From an uncultured Dehalococcoidia bacterium (GTDB lineage Bacteria; Chloroflexota; Dehalococcoidia; Lucifugimonadales; UBA1127): 64,000 nucleotides of DNA. Below, piece by piece: positions 59,823-64,000 of this stretch. The position numbers and the translations under genes are program-made. The stretch spans positions 2,007,001 through 2,071,000 of the forward strand of contig OX638292.1 of NCBI GenBank assembly GCA_951812285.1. The letters run 5' to 3'. Numbering within the stretch: the stretch's first letter is position 1; each line of letters opens with the position of its first letter. The notes below the pieces were generated by a model, which made no database searches, had not been told where the DNA came from, and saw only the letters and a list, made by a program, of their open reading frames with translations.

Positions 59823-60335
59823 ATGCGCGGGGCTAGGGCAAGTCCGGAGAATCGGACATCAGTGTTGCCGAAGGAGGGCAAATACCCTGGTGTTGACGAC
59901 GGTGGCACGGTCTTTACGCCGGTGGTACTGTCACGCCGGCGATGCATTTGGTGGCTCTCGACAAGAACCTCCTGGGGCACCAGGCAGAGGGCGCGGGGAC
60001 GTCACAGTGCGACCGTGCGCTGGACGCACGACGACCAAGGGTGGGTGCGGGTGGGTGGGAAACGTAAGTGGGCAGCGGCCATCCTACGCCCGGAGGCCGA
60101 CCGCAAGGTCGGATGCGGCAGCACGCCCCAGTGCGCCGCACGCCAGAAGCAGGGGTGGCCTCATTCAGGGCTAGGCCACCCTGAGGAAGGCCGCAACGGC
60201 ACGTCGCTCACAGCCACCGAGGGTCGCGCGTCAAAGCGCGGGCGAATCCTCCGCCTCAGCCATAGTCGGACCGGATGCGCGGCGCCGGTCCAGGTCCCCG
60301 TGCCGCAGGGCGGTGGGCTTGACACGCCGCCCTGA
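59823..60335 (+). CDS. Hypothetical basic protein with strong ribosome site
   Basis: A 170-aa frame whose start has GAGGAGGAAGGAC directly before the ATG, within a leader (CAAACTTTGAGGAGGAAGG) that looks like the leader of the collagen-like gene (CAAACCTGGAAGGAGGAGG). The body is Arg/Gly/Thr-rich without domain; it could be a degenerate coding sequence behind a copied leader. Confidence 0.3.
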   Translation: MRGARASPENRTSVLPKEGKYPGVDDGGTVFTPVVLSRRRCIWWLSTRTSWGTRQRARGRHSATVRWTHDDQGWVRVGGKRKWAAAILRPEADRKVGCGSTPQCAARQKQGWPHSGLGHPEEGRNGTSLTATEGRASKRGRILRLSHSRTGCAAPVQVPVPQGGGLDTPP

Positions 60336-60705
60336 CGCGTCCCTCGTGGCGTGCACTTGGGAGAGCCTATTTCAATCCCGCGCGCGCCGCCGGGTCAGGG
60401 AGGGGACCCCCCAGGTTTCACGAGTGGAAACGATGGAAAGCAACAACGTATTCGAGTGTGGGGTCGGCGACGGGGCTGGCTATCCCACAGTCGGCGGTAC
60501 ATGGACGCACCCCCGACCGAGCGCGAGCTGCCTCTTGGCGCCGGCGGCGCAGCCCGCACCTGAGGCAGGCGTCCCGGAACCCTTCCCAGCCCACGGGCTG
60601 GCAGCGAACGCACAGCCTCGGCGCCACCGCAGGCCCACGGACGGGACGCGCCGCACCCGGCGTGGTACATTAGCGAACGAGCCACATGCGCGCGGGAGCG
60701 ACCGC
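60336..60705. other. No supported gene
   Basis: About 370 nt with overlapping low-complexity frames only; no RNA gene, repeat or site identified. Confidence 0.4.
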
Positions 60706-60915
60706 ATGCCTTACACGGTCTACAAGAACCGGCCGACGAGGTGCGCCACAGTCCACCGAAGAACGTGCAACCGCCCAAGGCAGCACGGCGGCGTGAGCCG
60801 ACGGGATCCGCCCACCGGGGAATACGTCAACGGCCTAGCCACCAGGGAGGCCGCCGTACAAGAAGCACTCAGTACGGGATGGAGAGTCAAGCTCTGCAAG
60901 TTCTGCGCACCCTGA
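60706..60915 (+). CDS. Small conserved-looking His/Cys protein
   Basis: A 69-aa protein: YTVYKNRPTRCATVHRRTCN, PTGEYVNGLATREAAVQEALSTGW and a terminal CKFC. The H-x3-C plus C-x2-C pattern with a TREAAxxxA helix between is like small proteins common in actinobacteria and Chloroflexota that probably bind zinc. ATG chosen by the start of similarity; GGGAGCG lies upstream. Its end is close to the recombinase remnant. Confidence 0.5.
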   Translation: MPYTVYKNRPTRCATVHRRTCNRPRQHGGVSRRDPPTGEYVNGLATREAAVQEALSTGWRVKLCKFCAP

Positions 60916-61041
60916 CCGACAGCCCGAGGTCGTGGCGCCAGACAATCCACAGGGCGACCGCGAGCGCGTCCCGCCCGGAGGCGCCGCAATCTCGTCACCA
61001 CTGGCCACGTCAAGCCGTAGGCCACTCGGTCGTGCTTCCCG

Positions 61042-61992
61042 GTGCCGCCCCTGGTGGACGCGGAGACGTTTGAGCGGGCCCAGGCCGCCAAACGGGCGCG
61101 GCTCAGCCGGGCCAAGCGCAACACCAGGGTGCTCTATCTCCTCCATCACCTGCTGCGGTGCGCCGAGTGCGGGCGCACGTTCCGGGCCCAGGCCCGCTGG
61201 TGGACCCACGCCGCGCGGAACGGTAAGCAGGTCACCTACGACTTGGCAGTCCCCCGGCGCTACTACTCTTGCACGGGCAGCAAATTGCGGCTCCGTTGCC
61301 GGGAGAAGCCCACCATTAGGGCGGAGCGACTGGAGGTGCGGGGCTGGGACGAGGTCAAGCGGGTGCTCCAAGAGCCCGGCGTCATCATCGCCGGCATCGA
61401 GGCCGTGGGACAGGGCGATAGCGAGTCCTTGGCCGAGGAGCGGGACCGGGCGAAGCGGGATTTGCGGGAGGTGCAACAGGAGGAGGAACGGCTCGTCCGC
61501 CTCTACGTCGCCGGCAAGATCAGCGAGGAGATGCTGGACCTCCAGCGCAAGTTCGTCACCGAGCGGCTGGAGCACCTGCGGGCAAAGGTGGAGGACTACC
61601 GGTCCCGCGCGGCGACGGAGGTCACCCGGGAGCAGCTGGCCGACAGCTTCCACGCGTGGACAGAACGGGTAGGAGCTGGGCTTGAGGCGCTCAAGGAGGA
61701 GGAGAAGCGGGACGTCCTCCAGGACGTGGTGGACGAGATCACGGTGGACGGGGAGAATTACCTCGTCATCACCGTCGCCATCCCCTTCGACGGCGAAGAA
61801 CACATTACCCCAGCGGTAAGCAGTTACGTGTTCCCGGTCGGAGCCGGCTTCTCCTGTGCAAAGCGGAACGGGACAGGACTGTTGAAGACCCTCGCCCGCC
61901 GACGGCAAAGGCGTTGCAGCTCCAGCGCGCCGGTGTGGTACGCAACCGCACGGGCGGGTCAGGCCACGGAGTCCTTTGCCGGCCTCTCCTAG
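61042..61992 (+). pseudogene. Large serine recombinase, catalytic domain missing
   Basis: A 316-aa frame matching only the middle and C-terminal parts of phage-type large serine integrases: PLVDAETFERAQAAKRA (recombinase domain end), zinc beta-ribbon with LLRCAECGRTF and YYSCTG/RC, then a coiled coil (ESLAEERDRAKRDLREVQQEEERLVRLYV...) and DVVDEITVDGENYLVITVAIPF. The N-terminal resolvase domain with the catalytic Ser is absent; frames upstream show no trace. The end after IPFDGEE is unusual, so the C-terminus may also be altered. A relic of an integrated element. Confidence 0.8.
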
Positions 61993-62005
61993 TCCTTGAG
62001 GCACC

Positions 62006-62442
62006 GTGAAGGACACCCGGCGCGCAGCAGTCCCTTTGAGTTTCGTTGCAGCAGCGGCCGGCGTGTGGATTGGGGTGCAAGGCAGCGACGACGCCCCGCC
62101 GCTGGTTGACAGTGCCCGTGTCCTTCAACTGGTCGACGCGCCGCTGGTCGCTGGGGCAACGATCGCCTGGCCTCGGAGGAGGTGGACCCTTTCTGCATCC
62201 ACGTGGCACGGGCCGACAACGACCATGTCGGGTTAGCTGCACAGGAAAGCTGGGGCACGCTGCCCGTCCATCGCAAGGACGCCCCGCGGTCGCTCCTCGA
62301 CACCTTGGAGGGGGAGCGAGGGCTCTCGGCCCCGGCACAGGACGCCTCCCTAGCAGAGCTTCTCCGTGCCCTTTACGCGGGCGGACCCGGGCGGTTGGTC
62401 GGCCCGGGGTCGAGTCGCCGACGGCGGGAGAGCCACCTATGA
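62006..62442 (+). pseudogene. Frameshifted copy of the small anchored protein at 38.7 kb
   Basis: The first part (GTG 62006) repeats the signal-anchor (SFVAAAAGVWIGVQG) and VDSARVLQLVDAPLV, then a one-base deletion near 62150-62180 shifts to the frame that continues FCIHVARADNDHVGLAAQESWG and LPVHRKDAPRSLLDTLEGER. The intact gene is at 38668-39060. After the stop, a decayed trace of the neighbouring nucleotidyltransferase gene (AEPFRH region at about 62460-62490) is still seen. Confidence 0.8.
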
Positions 62443-62596
62443 TTACGAACGAGTCCAAGCGCCGAACCCTTCCGGTACGGCATGATTCGTCGATTTGCTT
62501 GCCAACCTGGCCGACCCCCATCGCCGAACGAAACCCCGTTCGACCGCATGCAGCCCGGGAGGGATAGTCGGAAACACAGCAAGTTGCCGAGACCGG

Positions 62597-63822
62597 TCAG
62601 CTAGCCGGTGCCCCTTCTCGCCAGCAGCCTTCCTCCGTGCGGAAGGGGCCCCAGCCCAGCACGGCGGGGAAAGGGAAGTTGAGCCCGATGATGACCGAAA
62701 CGACCGGCAACACCGCGTCCAGGAGGTCATGATCGGCCTGGTCCTCGTTAATGCGGAAGAACTGGCGGACCACCGCCGGGTCCAGCTCGGTGGAGGAACC
62801 CAGCACCGTTGCGGCGGAGCCCTCAATGGACGTCAGTGGCGCCCGAAGCTCGTGGCTCACCAAGGCCAGGAATTCGGTTCGCATCCGCTCCAACTCTTCC
62901 ATTGCAGCCATGTCCTGCAGGGTTATGACCACCGCTCGACTGCGCCCTCGTCGCTAAGGATGGGCGTTGCGTTGAGCAGCACAGAGACGCTCCTTCTGTC
63001 GGGCACGCTCAGCAAGATCTCCTCGGCCCGCAGTGGCTCTCCGGCCCTCGGCAGCTCGGCTATTGGGAACTCCGGCAAGAGGTCCTTCCGCACGCCAGAC
63101 TGCCGGAAGGTCACCACGTCCAGTAGGTATACCGGAGGTTGGACGGGGTCCCGCAGGAGTTCGACGATCCTTCGCGCCTCCCGGTTGAAGGACACGGGCG
63201 CTCCCGTCGTGGCGTCGAAGACCGCAACGCCCACGGGCGAGGTGTCGATCAACGTCTCCAGGTCGGCCCTGGCCCGCCGCTCCTCCCGGTGCCTGCGGGC
63301 GTTGGCGATGGCCATCGCCGCCTAGGACGCGAAGAGCACCAGCGTCTCCTCGTCCTCCCGCGTGAACTCCCGGTCGCCCGTCGCATGGGCCAGATAGATC
63401 GTCCCGACCCCCACACCCTGATGGCGGATGGGGGCGACCAGCAGGGACTTCACGGGCACCGAGGGCAGGAACCGGGGCATATCCAGTCCTCCCAGGTGGC
63501 TGTCGATGTCCGGGACCCGCAGGGGCTCCTCAAGCCCGCTGAGATACTCGAAGAATCCCCGTCCCTCCGGCATGTCCCACAGACCCTGGTGCTCCTCCCC
63601 GGTGAGACCGGAAACGATGAAGTCGGGTGTCTGCCCGGCTTCGCCGAGAACGGTTATCGCCCCGTAGCGTGAGGCCGTCAGCGCCCTGGCGCCGTCCACC
63701 ACCTCCTGGAGCACCGTGTCGAAGTCCAGGCTCTCGTTGATGCGGAGGCTGGCCCCGCTCAGGCGCGAGAGGCGCTCCCGCAGGACCTCGTTCTCTCGCA
63801 TCATGTCGTCCGGTGGCTTCAT
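62597..63822 (-). pseudogene. Broken copy of the GAF-PAS sensor kinase
   Basis: Starts as a normal gene (ATG 63822 after AGGTGACGAG; ENEVLRERLSRLSGASLRINES) and follows the kinase at 48058 through GAF, PAS and HisKA. Lesions: TAG at 63324-63322 replaces the CAG of FASQAA; a one-base deletion near 62930 shifts frame before ITLQDM; and after LVSHELRAPLTSIEG the sequence soon leaves the family, so the ATPase, receiver and winged-helix domains are gone. Clearly a pseudogene. Confidence 0.88.
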
Positions 63823-64000
63823 CTCGTCACCTCGATGGGCGCCGGGGCGCCGGGCGCTCCCGCCGTCACGGGACGCAGAAATTTGGCGTCCGCAGGGGCA
63901 ATTGTGCCAATTTCCGCGCATTGTTACAAGCTGTTATCACAATTGTCTTTGATTGTCACACCTTCGTTACACCGGTTGTGATACTGTTCCTACGGAGTGT
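63823..64000. other. Upstream region of the broken kinase copy
   Basis: Contains an AT-rich block with repeated TTGT/ACAA elements (about 63913-63980), probably the old promoter. No gene seen before the window ends. Confidence 0.4.

Overview
The window is GC-rich bacterial chromosome (a few AT-richer islands apart) packed with catabolic and lipid genes on both strands. Gene content (two Rieske oxygenase systems, FAD/Gfo oxidoreductases, DUF427, TusA/DsrE/MetE-like proteins, GH3 acyl-adenylate enzyme, a hopanoid operon, a giant cadherin-like repeat protein) fits a free-living aerobic or facultative heterotroph. I would guess a Chloroflexota lineage such as the SAR202/Dehalococcoidia-like groups, but that is inference from gene content only; there is no rRNA gene here to settle it.

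Layout. 0-9 kb: 3' end of a DEAD-box helicase, a CAU-anticodon tRNA, a DUF1801 protein, an AT-rich membrane-protein gene, an alpha/beta-hydrolase homologue without its nucleophile, a Rieske dioxygenase alpha/beta pair, a coupled SRPBCC-lipoprotein pair, a DUF427 gene interrupted by one in-frame TGA, and a DedA protein. 9-14 kb: an AT-rich DUF6414-like gene, then an NCS2 nucleobase permease and an Amt ammonium transporter transcribed divergently around a perfect 12-bp inverted repeat. 14-32 kb: catabolic core with a fatty-acid-hydroxylase/GH3/enolase operon, an FAD oxidoreductase, a Rieske oxygenase with a Gfo/Idh/MocA enzyme, an oligopeptide-type ABC binding protein, a three-gene TusA / DsrE / TusA-MetE fusion operon, an aminotransferase, a class II aldolase, a NIPSNAP protein, two ABC permeases and tRNA-Arg(UCG). 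32-38 kb: one 1,973-codon gene of 17 tandem cadherin-like domains.

38-48 kb is accessory: small secreted proteins, a nucleotidyltransferase fragment, a DUF2207 protein, a coiled-coil protein fused to an S26 signal peptidase, and about 3.5 kb with chains of tiny single-membrane-span ORFs. 48-56 kb holds a one-polypeptide sensor kinase/response regulator and the hopanoid operon hpnH-(115 aa)-hpnG-hpnA-shc. 56-64 kb is decaying: a dead transposase, a collagen-like lipoprotein, a serine recombinase lacking its catalytic domain, a frameshifted copy of the 38.7-kb cassette and a broken copy of the 48-kb kinase.

The two most notable signals are (1) the DUF427 gene, where the only stop is a TGA exactly at the family's conserved Cys codon and is followed by a SECIS-like hairpin (candidate selenoprotein, otherwise a fresh nonsense mutation), and (2) the TusA-DsrE-(TusA::MetE) operon, which physically joins a sulfur-carrier domain to a zinc thiol-methyltransferase barrel and suggests an undescribed sulfur-to-thiol pathway.
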